Shown one piece after another: positions 26,401 through 34,204 of a stretch of DNA of 64,000 nt. Numbering within the stretch: position 1 is the stretch's first letter; every line of letters starts with the position of its first letter. The notes under the pieces were generated by a model. That model saw only the letters and a list, made by a program, of their open reading frames with translations. It made no database searches and was not told where the DNA came from. A program made the position numbers and the translations under genes. Source of the DNA: Theodoxus fluviatilis (taxonomy: Eukaryota > Mollusca > Gastropoda > Cycloneritida > Neritidae); the NCBI GenBank assembly GCA_034096865.1, contig JAWQFJ010017343.1, positions 139,001-203,000 of the forward strand, in the 5' to 3' direction.

Positions 26401-29400
26401 AAAAACACAGCCCATCAGATGCCGTGGCCCGCCAGCAGAGCGGGGTCCGCACCCCTTTCCTAAGATGAGTCCTAGTGTGGCCCATCGATGGAAGGGATTC
26501 CTGGAAAAGCTTATGGATGAGTACTCCCAGCAATGGCCTGCACAGCCGTTAGTGCCCGCTCTAGGAATGCAAGTGATAAAGCGTCACGGACACTACGTAG
26601 TGCTGCAACCTTTACATGCAGGGCTGGGAAACAGGGTTGACAAATCTGAACAGCATCAATAAAAGGTCAAATCACAGTTTTAATCAGTTATAATTCCAGA
26701 CATTACGCATTACGTACAGAGAGTGTAACTGTTCAGATGTATTTGAGAGCCAGTGGATACTGGCAAGAATTACCTCCCATGCCTAGTGGTGAGGTAAGGT
26801 CGGCTAAGACATGATAAGACGCAGAGACCGTTTGATTCAAGATAGTGACTCACATTAATCTTTTGAAGTAAAATAAGCAAAAGAGAAAGTGTAGATGAGA
26901 AAGTTATCCAGCCACGCATCATCACTGGCAGTTTGTGTGACCTCAGTTTTCAAAGCTTGTGAATGTCTACATTGAATTCCAAATTAACCAAATAGTCCAC
27001 TTTAATGCAAAAGCAAACACAAACACACACACACAGACCCACAAACACAAACACATACAGACACACACTCACACACTGACACACAAACACATACAGACAC
27101 ACATGAACACACTCACACACAGACACACAAACACAAACACATACAGACACACACGTACACACTCACACACAGACACACACACACAAACAAACAGACACAG
27201 ACACACAAACACAAACACATACACACACACACACACACATGCACGTGCGCACACACACACACACACACACATATGCACCCAGACACACATACACACACAT
27301 GCAAAGTATTACATCAAAGAACTATTCAGTGACCTGGACTGTAAATTTTTCTTGTGGACAGAAGTTTATTTGAAACATCACACTTTGGAAAATGTGATTG
27401 CTGTTTCAAATTTTCATCCCTTTTTCAGCCCAAGTTCAGCAGAGGTAAAAGTTGCAGCACCAAAGCATGAGTGTGTGTGCGTGTGTGTGCATTTTGCAGT
27501 TCACTGCTTCACTATACTCTGCTCACCATGGCAACAAGGAACTCTTGAGCCAAGTGGGCGTCGGCAATGGTGCAGTTTTTGGAGAAGTAAGTCGTGGTGC
27601 CCTGAAAGGAAATGGCAACATTTCACGAATATTTAACACACCACCAAGCACATTGTGCTTTTTTCTGACAATCAACGTGAAGAACACATTATTTTGAATA
27701 CAATGATCAACTTTACTCAAAGTAGACTTGATGGCAAAAATGGTTTTCTGGACACTGCATGGCTTTACCCAGGAACCAAATCATGCAGTGGAAAACATTC
27801 ACAAGAGAAGTTGGCATGATGGCACAATCAACCCCTCACAGCTACAGCACTCAACTCTCTCACTTTCAGCTCCCCTAAATCGAAATCACTTGCATACGCT
27901 TGAAAAAGAGATCCAGAAGTCTCGACCTGTACGGGTCAAACAGATGAAAAGATCCTCGTGATCTTACCTCACTGCAGTTTACATGACATGGCACAGGCAT
28001 GAAGGACAGAATCACTCAAACTTGCAACTGACTCCACATATGAGTATCTGGGTTTGTTCCGCTCACCTTGGGTGGGAAAGCAAGCTCCTTCTTGTGCTCC
28101 TCCAGGGAGTACATGACATCCAGGACAGACTCCAGCAGAGATTTCATTTCCCCGGGCTCAGCAGCAGCAGCAGCACTCTTCATCACCAGGTCTGCAAATT
28201 TTTTCTGAAGACAAAAAGATTCACGTTCAAGGTAATAGCACGACACTGACTCATTTGACGTCTTTCTTCTTCTTTGCTTATTAATACTTCCTTCACTGTC
28301 TGGTTCCGCAGAAAGATATCTTCCACCACCACAACATATTTTCAAACACAACGTCACGTCAGCAAGCAAATAAACAAGCAAATAGAAATGTGAAAATCCG
28401 TTAGTCAAACAATGTACGTCATGTCTACAAGCTGAGGTAAAAATAATAGAAGTAAATCCCACATACCTTTGGAAGATCAGGTATAAATTTAGTTCCACCA
28501 AATGATTTGTAATTGCCCATGTTGGTGTAGAAGCCCGCAGCATACATGACAAAAGCCTGAAAAAACAAATCGTTTTTCAGATCGGCTTGAGCCATGTGTT
28601 GGGTCAATCAATATCATGACAATTCAGCACAACGGCAGCAACTACTACAGCAAGTCTCCATCCCCAGTCAGCTGAGAATTACAGGTAAAACTACAGGTAC
28701 TGGTTTTATGTAGGGACTTGTCACTCATGCCAGGCTCAAAATGGTTTCCAGATTCCACTATTCCCCCTAATCACTGGGCCGCTAGATCAAAGCTGTTCTA
28801 AAGCTGTTCTGTCACCTCTTGGCTAACAGTGAGGGGTAGATAGATGTGATGCAGTCAGATGGCAGCTGCATCTCCACTCCCTGAGAGAATTCCAACCCGA
28901 TGCTTCCTCATGGTCACATAGACAGGTTCAAACCCTCTTCGCCCCAGAAGTCCCGCCGTGTCCCAAAAAAAGGCCCTGCACATGTGAGAGGGATTTGGGA
29001 GGGAAACTGGAGTCTAGGGCCAGTATATTTTAATAGATTCTTAGCAATTCGTGTCTGATTTTCTTTTCATGTCCATCATCTGAACCTCACAGGAAAGGTG
29101 ATTATTTTCTGTGGGGGAGAAATATGTTGTCATTAAGAAGAAAATAAAAGTTAAAACTTGCACCAAAAATAAATTGTCCATTATGCCCCTCCTGAATGAG
29201 GTACTGTGTCCTAGACCATATGGATTAACATACATTGTGGTCAAGGGTGAGACTTTTTCCCCCCTCTCCCACTTGCATGAGATTTGAGTGTAGCTGTGCT
29301 GTAGATAAGATGTCAGAGGGATTTGGAATGAGATTTGGCATTGAAGGCCTGCTTGCTTTCATTGATTCTGAACTAGTCTAGTATTTCAAAAAAATGTAAT

Positions 29401-29484
29401 GCCCATTATCTGAGCCTCACAGGAAAGATGATTATTTTTATGTAAGAGAAACATGTTATCAAGAGGAAGAAAAAAAGTGTCTGA

Positions 29485-29520
<36 letters not shown>

Positions 29521-30946
29521 ATTTTAAAAAAAGAATGAAAGAAAGAAAGAATTTAAGGTACCTGTTAAATTTTACAAGGTTGCCTTTCTTAAAGTGGGGT
29601 GAAGACAGTTAATTACACTACAGTGTGCCAACAATGCTCTTGCAGATACCCATTTCATTTCTAGGTAGAGAGAGTAAAGCACCATGACCCAAGGATGCAA
29701 CCTGAGGATCTGTGAAGCTTAGAATGTTGCTACAGCTAGCCACAGCAGCAAGTGCTCGAATCTCTGGACTTGAGCCCAGCCACAGCAGCAAGTGCTCGAA
29801 TCTCTGGACTTGAGCCCAGCCACAGCAGCAAGTGCTCGAATCTCTGGACTTGAGCCCAGCCACAGCAGCAAGTGCTCGAATCTCTGGACTTGAGCCCAGC
29901 CACAGCAGCAAGGGCTCGAATCTCTGGACTTGAGCCCAGCCACAGCAGCAAGTGCTCGAATCTCTGGACTTGAGCCCAGCCACAGCAGCAAGGGCTCGAA
30001 TCTCTGGACTTGAGCCCAGCCACAGCAGCAAGTGCTTGAATCTCTGGACTTGAGCCCAGCCACAGCAGCAAGGGCTTGAATCTCTGGACTTGAGCCCAGA
30101 TTTTTATCATGCAGAGCTGCCTCCACTGTTCATGGACAGGTACCCCTAAGCACCCTAAGATGCCATTAGAGAATGAGGAAAGAGATATGACCGTGTGCAA
30201 GCCGGAGGGGAGTGTTGGTGAAGGAGGAAGGAAGGAGATGAATGGCGATGGAGAGGAAGGAAGGGCTGAGAGAGGGAATGGAAGTTGGCTGAACACTGAT
30301 GAATGCATCCATAGTGTGCCAGCACTAGGGTCATCCCTACTTGCATCAAATCATAATCAGTCCTTTTACACTTGAATGATTGTCTCCATTTTTCGTGTGC
30401 TGAAGTCAATTTTATATCATCTGTTTTAAAAGTTTTTTTAATATCATCATCCCTCTTGGAAAATATTCTCAGAGAGCAAAACACTTTTCCTTTTGCTTAT
30501 GTAAGAAAATTCAGATTTGCTAATTACTGGATGCACCAGTTTAACATCAAAATCAGGGATTCAGATTGATTAATTACTAAAATAGCATGTAGATACAAAG
30601 ACAAACTTGCACATAAAGATTATGGCAACATCATTGATGCATATATATTAATGGTTTGTTTTCATCCTAATGTCTACACAACCACCCCAGCAACTTATTT
30701 GAAATTTATCATCAGAAAATCCTAGTTTGTCTTAAGTCTAAACAACTTACTTGAAATTCATCATCAGAAAATCCTAGTTTGTCAATTGCTAATTTCTCCA
30801 GTTCCTTGGTAGTCTGAGCACGGAAGAGTTTCTGCAGCAGCAGGTAGATTGGAGGAGATGCTGCAGAAACCTGAAAATTGATAATTCCACATCAGACAGA
30901 GATTCATCTGCATCAACAGAGTACAAGAAAGTAAAGTAAACATGTG

Positions 30947-31007
<61 letters not shown>

Positions 31008-32473
31008 ACATCTTTCATTCTCTGACCAGCTGTCTACCCACCTCTTCCATCAATCCTTGTCAGTCTGCCTGCAATCTGGACAATTTTCTGATCTACTTCC
31101 TTCCACTCATCTGAATGACTACCAGCTTATCTGTCTGTCCTTCTATCCATATACCTGTCCATTCATCCACTCATCAGTCACTTCTTTAGACTAAGGAACA
31201 CTACACATCTCTGTATCTCACAAGACTGCATAACTCCCCTCACCTGAAAGAGGCAGGCCAGGCCCCCATGGAACGCAGCCTGGGAGAGATAGTGGATGTA
31301 TTTCTGCTCCCTGTCTGTCAGACTGCCAAAAGCCTCAGTGCAGTCCAGCATATAGATGTCGGTGTTGTTTGGCACTATGTGCCGCAGGCGGTCAGCCTTA
31401 TCCATTGGCTGTAAGGTAACGGACAAGAAAAAGGATGTTACCTCAACTACTCTCTTGGAACTGGTGGATTCTAAACTGAACAGAACTGATCAACATTACT
31501 GATATTAGAATGCAAACAAAGTGTTCAGTTGATGGTAGTGGCAGTGATATGACAGGTGATGGTGCTGGTGATAATGACAAAGACAACGACAATGATACAG
31601 ATTATATGGTGACAATAACATGGTGCACTGACCATGGCAGCAGTGGTGGTGAGGTTGCAATTAAGGCAAGGCAAGCCAAAAATAGTTGTGGTTAAGTAAA
31701 CCTGCAAACCCAAACTTTTTTTAATCAAGCAAAAAAAAAAGAAAACAAAGAGACAATTTACAATGAACTGCGTGCTATTCCATCTTCCCTGCCCTATGAG
31801 CACTTAGGGAAATCCACTATTGCCATTTTTTAAAAGCATTATCAGCGAAAAAAAAAGTGTGGGTGAAGCTCAATTTGGCTTCTTTATTAAAATATTTTTT
31901 ATAGTTCAGGCAGACCTAAAGACACCCACCCACCCCATCCATTGTTTTTTTTTTTTTTTTTTTTTTTTTTTGGGGGGGGGTGTGTATGTTTGGGGTTTTC
32001 CCCATGTTTCCTTAACCACAACTTTTTTTCTTTTTTGTCTAATGTAAAATTAATGACAAACATAGTCACACGGAAAGACTTTTGAATCCAAGCTGTGGGT
32101 TCCTCATGGGAATTTGTCAACATTTGCACATTAATAAATTCAAAGGCAAAATATGCTTTCATCGTGAAAGTTTGAGATATATGATTTCATCAGAATGTAA
32201 GTTTCCACTTGATTTAATTAACTGAACTAGAAGTAGAATGAAAAATGAGAGATGTAGCAAATCAACCATTCTGACACTTCTATTCTTACTTCGTTACTAA
32301 ACTGCATAGGCAAGAATGCCTGGATTGGATTCGAAAGTCCTACAGAATCTGCTTGTATTCACGACCATTGGAATTGTGGCAAATGCAGTGGTACCATCAC
32401 TCACCAACTTAGTGGCGAATTGCCTCAGAGGAGCTCTTCGAGCAACACAGAGCGACAAAGTGAGGAATTTCAT
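6168..32473 (-). CDS. DPP3: Dipeptidyl peptidase 3 (DPP III, M49 zinc exopeptidase), copy A, complete; 19 coding exons
   Basis: DPP III removes dipeptides from the N-terminus of oligopeptides and is normally cytosolic. Nineteen exons with GT-AG borders join without a stop into 756 residues (732 if counted from the conserved second methionine; the mammalian protein is about 737). The M49 signature HELLGH is at residues 482-487, giving two zinc histidines and the catalytic Glu. EECRAN at 539-544 supplies the third zinc ligand; the 57-residue spacing between the two motifs equals the mammalian spacing. A histidine at 600 matches the mammalian active-site His568. Other conserved blocks: [37 protein letters not shown] and [10 protein letters not shown]. 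Oddities are Asn at the last position of EECRAN, a presequence-like exon 1, and a minisatellite growing from the end of exon 18. It lies head-to-tail with copy B. Family assignment is very secure; exon 1 is less so. Confidence 0.95.
6427..6757. repeat. Degenerate CA/CATG-rich repeat in the last intron of copy A
   Basis: (CA)n runs interrupted by periodic ACATACATGCAAAC-like blocks. Frames across it encode only Thr-His or Cys-Val repeats and are not genes. Confidence 0.9.
6855..7230. repeat. 29-bp minisatellite seeded by the exon 18 end (left part of array)
   Basis: About 13 units of 29 bp with core TACAAACCTTCAATGTAGG. On the sense strand each reads as the end of exon 18 plus GTTTGT. A few units keep the exonic GAACAAAC form rather than GTACAAAC, which identifies the exon as the source. 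Confidence 0.97.
7231..7532. mobile_element. Foldback (hairpin) element inserted into the minisatellite
   Basis: Two arms of about 121 bp (7268-7388 and 7412-7532) are near-perfect inverted repeats around a loop of about 23 bp. Both arms carry CTTTCGGGGCCAAGTAGG or its complement. It interrupts the 29-bp array, so it arrived after the array formed. A further 37 bp on the left (7231-7267) have no mirror on the right. Confidence 0.9.
7533..8235. repeat. 29-bp minisatellite, right part, fusing into exon 18
   Basis: About 23 further units. The last one (8207-8235) is exon 18 coding sequence, so the array is continuous with the gene. Units vary at a few positions (GTAGG/GTATG/GTACG, CTG/TTG). Confidence 0.97.
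8206..8368 (-). CDS. DPP3: DPP3 copy A exon 18 (penultimate)
   Basis: 163 nt, [18 protein letters not shown], then [10 protein letters not shown], to VQHHTYIE; ends GAAG|GTTTGT. Its acceptor follows a roughly 740-nt pyrimidine tract on the sense strand. Its last 28 nt are the seed of the 29-bp minisatellite in the next intron. Copy B uses GAAG|GTAAGA at this junction. Confidence 0.94.
8382..9125. repeat. Polypurine microsatellite block (GAA/GAT)n
   Basis: (GAA)n, (GAT)n, then long (GAA)n decays into irregular GAAAGAAGA sequence over about 740 bp. It starts 14 bp beyond the exon 18 acceptor, so the transcript carries it as a pure pyrimidine-type tract in front of the 3' splice site. Poly-Lys, poly-Glu and poly-Phe frames here are artefacts. 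Confidence 0.97.
9321..9500 (-). CDS. DPP3: DPP3 copy A exon 17
   Basis: 60 codons, VHAPGLFAILRVLIEAGEDF to NFLRKLQ. Its His aligns with mammalian His568. The neighbouring HMQARF of mammals is HAPGLF here. Confidence 0.95.
9586..9652. repeat. G-rich repeat (GGGGGTGGATG type)
   Basis: Repeated runs of three to five G with short T/A spacers on the + strand, in the intron before exon 17 of copy A; could form G-quadruplexes. Confidence 0.8.
10407..10527 (-). CDS. DPP3: DPP3 copy A exon 16
   Basis: 121 nt, VFGYKGQDADDIVYALWLSV to PQSGLWGQ. Same length and phase as copy B 44378-44498. Confidence 0.95.
11623..11747 (-). CDS. DPP3: DPP3 copy A exon 15: EECRA zinc-ligand site
   Basis: 125 nt, ITSWYESAETYESRF, then [15 protein letters not shown]. 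The second Glu of EECRA is the third zinc ligand. The family normally has Glu or Asp where this copy has Asn. Confidence 0.96.
11980..12064. repeat. 18-bp tandem repeat
   Basis: About four copies of GAGAGGTCGATGGCTGAA-like units in the intron between exons 14 and 15 of copy A. Confidence 0.8.
12594..12842. repeat. 40-bp minisatellite, six units
   Basis: Six near-identical 40-bp units (AGTTACAGAGTGGACCACGT start) in the intron between exons 14 and 15 of copy A. The only variation seen is GTGGACC to GTCGACC. All three + frames are open across it, which is a by-product of the repeat. Confidence 0.97.
13227..13289 (-). CDS. DPP3: DPP3 copy A exon 14
   Basis: 63-nt microexon, DENGEFNFDIENTIHPVTKE ending in Lys, between the two metal-binding exons. 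Same length as copy B 46222-46284. Confidence 0.94.
14293..14385 (-). CDS. DPP3: DPP3 copy A exon 13: HELLGH zinc site
   Basis: 31 codons, AFYMKWARAANIIRV, then [16 protein letters not shown]. Both zinc histidines and the catalytic Glu of family M49 are intact. Confidence 0.97.
14584..15178 (+). mobile_element. MITE-like element, family 2 (copy 1)
   Basis: Begins with CCTCCGTCAAGG and ends with CTCCTTGGTGGAGGT, a short terminal inverted repeat shared with 59606-59966. Internally it shares CAAATTTAGTCAAAA-like and ACCAACCAACC blocks with that copy. It lies in the intron between exons 12 and 13 of copy A. Confidence 0.65.
15354..15457 (-). CDS. DPP3: DPP3 copy A exon 12
   Basis: 104 nt, [20 protein letters not shown] to LVSKRDK. 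Same length and phase as copy B 47335-47438. Confidence 0.95.
15740..15925 (+). repeat. Interspersed short repeat, family 1 (copy 2)
   Basis: Shares TAGGCTATGTAAGGCCA, TAAACGCAAATCAAGTCAC and TTATTCGCCTCTTA with 895-1100. In the intron between exons 11 and 12 of copy A. Confidence 0.8.
16291..16485 (-). CDS. DPP3: DPP3 copy A exon 11
   Basis: 195 nt, AIVGVKDDITTAKFAKLVEA, then [14 protein letters not shown], to GAINIPN; ends in phase 1 at a donor inside AACT|GTGAGT. Joining to exon 12 restores the family's NY-D motif. Confidence 0.95.
16739..16797 (-). CDS. DPP3: DPP3 copy A exon 10
   Basis: 59-nt microexon coding [19 protein letters not shown], a strongly conserved DPP3 substrate-cleft block. 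Same length as copy B 50901-50959. Confidence 0.95.
17022..17152 (-). CDS. DPP3: DPP3 copy A exon 9
   Basis: 131 nt, [20 protein letters not shown] to SPTVET, ending in phase 2. Corresponds to copy B 51529-51659. Confidence 0.95.
17452..17600 (-). CDS. DPP3: DPP3 copy A exon 8
   Basis: 149 nt, DEEDIPGLENILGYHDFE to VVENLKQAK, including RRGDHSKLM. It is one codon longer than copy B 54224-54369, the only length difference among the shared exons. The donor is GTTTGT, the same weak form as at exon 18. Confidence 0.94.
17976..18072 (-). CDS. DPP3: DPP3 copy A exon 7
   Basis: 97 nt, NISPYNTRLVKIVDPDTGKV to SSRTD, ending in phase 1. Corresponds to copy B 54940-55036. Confidence 0.95.
18343..18560. 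repeat. G-rich and GGA/GAA polypurine tract
   Basis: (GGGGGT)n followed by GGAGGAGGAATGAGGAG-type purines, 270 bp upstream (sense direction) of exon 7 of copy A; pyrimidine-rich in the transcript. Confidence 0.9.
18885..19040 (-). repeat. Interspersed short repeat, family 1 (copy 3, inverted)
   Basis: Reverse complement matches 895-1100 through GGTCAATTCTTA, TTATTCGTCTTA and TAGGCTATGTAAGGCCATT. Confidence 0.8.
20512..21625. mobile_element. 1.1-kb inverted-repeat DNA element
   Basis: The first 32 bp (20512-20543, starting CAAAGATTATAGG) are the exact reverse complement of the last 32 bp (21594-21625). Further inward mirror blocks exist: GCCCCAAGCGGCTAGCA against TGCTAGCCGCTTGGGGC, and TAGTCCGTTTCAACATTGCA against its complement near 21510. 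No transposase frame is present, so it is non-autonomous. Superfamily and target duplication are not clear. Confidence 0.85.
21857..22581. repeat. Direct repeat of about 270 bp, two copies, inside the piggyBac-like element
   Basis: Units at 21857-22127 and 22312-22581, about 455 bp apart. Both run from GAATGAGGGTGAAA to CTATCGGTAAAA and share TTTTTATCAATAACG and GATGTTGGACACAAACGTGA, with scattered point differences. Confidence 0.9.
24618..25080 (+). pseudogene. piggyBac transposase fragment
   Basis: An open segment at 24618-24884 has an acidic N-terminal stretch (SSDDDISWSDTVEEFAND) like piggyBac-derived proteins. After a stop, 24907-25065 reads FKTSMEEMKNNLGILFLKGV, then IQLPAIADVMPRNRYE, matching the start of the piggyBac DDE domain (family pattern: LGILxxMGxxxLP...YW). 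The DDE core is missing. Assignment rests on this motif plus the TTAA flanks of the surrounding element. Confidence 0.65.
26381..26662 (+). CDS. Unrecognised 93-codon open frame, probable relic
   Basis: Reads PIRCRGPPAERGPHPFPKMS, then VAHRWKGFLEKLMDEYSQQW and ends GNRVDKSEQHQ. It is not low-complexity and not a shadow of a DPP3 exon. It lies just outside the right end of the piggyBac-like element, in the large copy A intron and antisense to DPP3. No start context, splice partner or known domain was recognised. It may be an exon of another gene or a fragment of an older transposon. Confidence 0.2.
   Translation: MSKNAYVKTQPIRCRGPPAERGPHPFPKMSPSVAHRWKGFLEKLMDEYSQQWPAQPLVPALGMQVIKRHGHYVVLQPLHAGLGNRVDKSEQHQ
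27015..27302. repeat. CA-rich repeat
   Basis: ACACACAAACACATACAGAC-type repeat of about 290 bp in the intron between exons 6 and 7 of copy A, about 225 bp from exon 6. Confidence 0.95.
27527..27601 (-). CDS. DPP3: DPP3 copy A exon 6
   Basis: 25 codons, GTTTYFSKNCTIADAHLAQE to FLVAM; the TTYFSxNCT block is typical of DPP3. Same length as copy B 55897-55971. The following intron is the largest in the window, about 9.45 kb. Confidence 0.95.
28067..28204 (-). CDS. DPP3: DPP3 copy A exon 5
   Basis: 46 codons, [20 protein letters not shown] to LAFPPK. An alanine run lies in a helical region. Same length and phase as copy B 59419-59556. Confidence 0.94.
28467..28556 (-). CDS. DPP3: DPP3 copy A exon 4
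   Basis: 30 codons, AFVMYAAGFYTNMGNYKSFG to PDLPK. This is the MGNYKSFGDTKF signature block of DPP3. Same length and phase as copy B 63658-63747. Confidence 0.95.
29478..29560. repeat. (GAAA)n repeat
   Basis: GAAA tetranucleotide run, interrupted once, in the intron between exons 3 and 4 of copy A. Confidence 0.95.
29740..30099. repeat. 40-bp minisatellite, nine units
   Basis: Nine units of 40 bp with core CACAGCAGCAAGTGCTCGAA and TCTCTGGACTTGAGCCCAGC in the intron between exons 3 and 4 of copy A. Variants are GTGCT/GGGCT and CTCG/CTTG. All minus frames are open through it, a repeat effect and not a gene. Confidence 0.97.
30691..30731 (-). repeat. Duplicated end of exon 3 with a dead donor
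   Basis: 41 nt repeat the last coding bases of exon 3 and its donor, 52 bp downstream in the sense direction. Two changes are visible: GAATTT to AAATTT, and the donor GTAAGT to ATAAGT. Confidence 0.9.
30751..30870 (-). CDS. DPP3: DPP3 copy A exon 3
   Basis: 40 codons, VSAASPPIYLLLQKLFRAQ to GFSDDEFQ, both ends phase 0, donor GTAAGT. The last 41 nt including the donor recur, mutated, 52 bp further into the intron (30691-30731). Confidence 0.93.
30951..31003. repeat. (TC)n microsatellite
   Basis: Pure dinucleotide run of about 53 bp in the intron between exons 2 and 3 of copy A. Confidence 0.98.
31244..31408 (-). CDS. DPP3: DPP3 copy A exon 2
   Basis: 55 codons after a TTACAG acceptor; begins PMDKADRLRHIVPN and ends GGLACLFQ before GTGAGG. 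It contains the conserved N-terminal DPP3 segment (DCTEAFGSLTDREQKY, then HYLSQAAFHGG). Met25 here is the start that gives the canonical cytosolic length. Confidence 0.93.
31945..31981. repeat. Poly-T/poly-G homopolymer junction
   Basis: A run of about 28 T directly followed by about 9 G, in the intron between exons 1 and 2 of copy A. Length may be unreliable in the assembly. Confidence 0.9.
32405..32473 (-). CDS. DPP3: DPP3 copy A exon 1: presequence-like N-terminus
   Basis: ATG at 32473-32471 opens 23 codons ending at a strong donor (TTG|GTGAGT). The frame joins exon 2 in phase 0 without a stop. The peptide has arginines and a lysine but no acidic residue, and ends RRAPLRQFATKL, which resembles a mitochondrial targeting sequence. 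It is the first ATG after a TATA-like box about 40 bp upstream. An alternative is that this is 5' UTR and translation starts at Met25 in exon 2. Confidence 0.6.
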
Positions 32474-32510
32474 CTCCCAACTGTAGTTCACTGATTCCTG
32501 TGACACAAAG

Positions 32511-32520
32511 ACCTATATAT
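32511..32520 (-). promoter_or_regulatory. TATA-like box upstream of copy A exon 1
   Basis: ATATATAGGT on the minus strand, ending about 40 bp before the ATG at 32473. It would give a very short 5' UTR. A competing reading is that exon 1 is internal, with a TCACAG acceptor at about 32498 and the real start in the CpG-rich region. Confidence 0.3.
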
Positions 32521-32699
32521 TCACAACCCCGTGAAAAAAGGATAGTCTTGACCAGATTCAGGACACAGATCAGAGTGAGAACAGGCAGAGCTAAAAGTAC
32601 ACTACAGGCACTCGGTGTATGGGCACGCACCAATGAGATTCTAAAGACATTCGATGTGAACATAAAAAACACACCATTCACAGTACACATAAATCATGA

Positions 32700-33900
32700 A
32701 CAGGTTTCACTGTAAACAGTTTTTTTACCATCTCCGGCCTCCACCTTTGTCTGCGACCTCAGACAAGAGCAAAAGGGCACAGGATCACTTCCGCCAAACC
32801 TACTGTTAATTAATTGATTCGCAGAAAGGATGCATCTTCAAGTTCTTGTGAAGCATCAGCAGATATCCTGAAACGCAGTGATGTGGAGGCACATCGAAGG
32901 AGACGTGAAGCGCAGTTATTGTCTTAGTGCGCGGTCATTGCCTTCGCTGTACTGATTCATGCTGAACGTGTGCTGAACACCTATTGACCTACTACTACTA
33001 CTACGCTTCTTAGCTACACGGGTTCAATCCTGTGCAAAGTCAATAACTAACGCGGTAAACAAGTGCGACCCTATTCTTCTGGGAAACCTACTCGGCAACT
33101 ATAGATCCTGAATACGGGTGTAAACATTTAAAGTCTTTGATTCAGCTATAGCCGTATAGGGCTACGTACGCGGGATACACGATCTTTGTTTTCTATCCTC
33201 ACAAATGCATGCAGTGCACCTCCAGTCCAACGTCGGCAACGTAGAAAGAACGGAGCGCGATTACGTCACGACAGATCTCAACAACTAACAAGCACTGCGA
33301 TTAGATCTCACGCGTACGATTAGCAGCGAAATGATTAAATACCGTGTGCATAATGTTATTGTGAAGAAAGAGGACAGTACTGAGTACTAATCAATTCTAA
33401 GGTAAAGTGCCGAGAGGACAATTAATAAAGTTAATCAGACTTACAGATGAAGACAAACGCTTTCTCAAGTCTATATATATGGTAACGGTTCGAGTTTCGA
33501 TTCCAGTGGGTGATCGAACGCATAATTTCGTTCATTTCAATTTTTAATAAATAATGGGCCTATTAATACTATTTCTTTTCCAAATGCGTTGAATGACAGA
33601 TTCGATGTCGTGCTCGAGAATCCCTGCATAATCCCCTTAGAGATCAGTTAAAACAGGCCGCAGACGATTAATCAGAACTCACCCGACAGCCGGCTAAGCG
33701 TTCAGCAGCCGTATACGTCCGAGAGAAGTCGCGCTGTTGTGCGACTGCTACAGTTGTATACAAACAAGTGTGTGACTGTGTGAGTGGTAACCGGTCGAAA
33801 GCGCTTCAGAGTAGCTCGTCATTGCGCATGCGCCCAGGTACTCTCTGACCACATGTAGTGAATCGTCTGCTTGACCTCCGCGCCTCGTACACACTAACAC
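32700..33900 (-). promoter_or_regulatory. CpG-rich probable promoter region of copy A
   Basis: CG dinucleotides are dense here (GTACGCGGGATACACG, GAGCGCGATTACGTCACG, CGCGTACG, GTCGCGCTG) against sparse CG in most of the flanking introns and intergenic DNA. Motifs seen: CGGAAGTG (ETS/GABP type) at 32786-32793 on the minus strand, ATTACGTCA (CRE-like) near 33260, and TGCGCATGCGC (NRF1 type) at 33823-33833. No coding exon was recognised. A non-coding first exon could lie here. Confidence 0.5.
33823..33833. promoter_or_regulatory. NRF1-type palindrome
   Basis: TGCGCATGCGC matches the YGCGCAYGCGCR consensus apart from the last base. It lies about 1.35 kb upstream of the copy A start codon. Confidence 0.45.
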
Positions 33901-34204
33901 AAGGAAAAAAAAATCGATAGCCCAGCCGGTAATAATTTGTGTTAACTAAATTAATTTTTTTCCTGCTTGAAGTTCTAAAGCATAGGTGGTTCAGTCAACA
34001 TTACACAACCCTGTACTTAGCAAGGGGTCAAGCATTTTGAACACAGAGATAGTATTGACTAGTCTCAGCCACGTTGAATGGGGATCAAGTGCACCTCTTC
34101 ACCCCAATCCTAAGTTGAAAACTTCGAATCGTTTGCATGCTGGAGGTGTAGGAATGCTCTCTGGCAACTTATGTCTGAAAGAATATGGAAGTACATGAAC
34201 ACAA

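Noticed and set aside
29618..30308. Overlapping minus frames encoding WAQVQRFEHLLL-type repeats
   Set aside because: All three frames are open through a 40-bp minisatellite; intronic and without splice or domain support.
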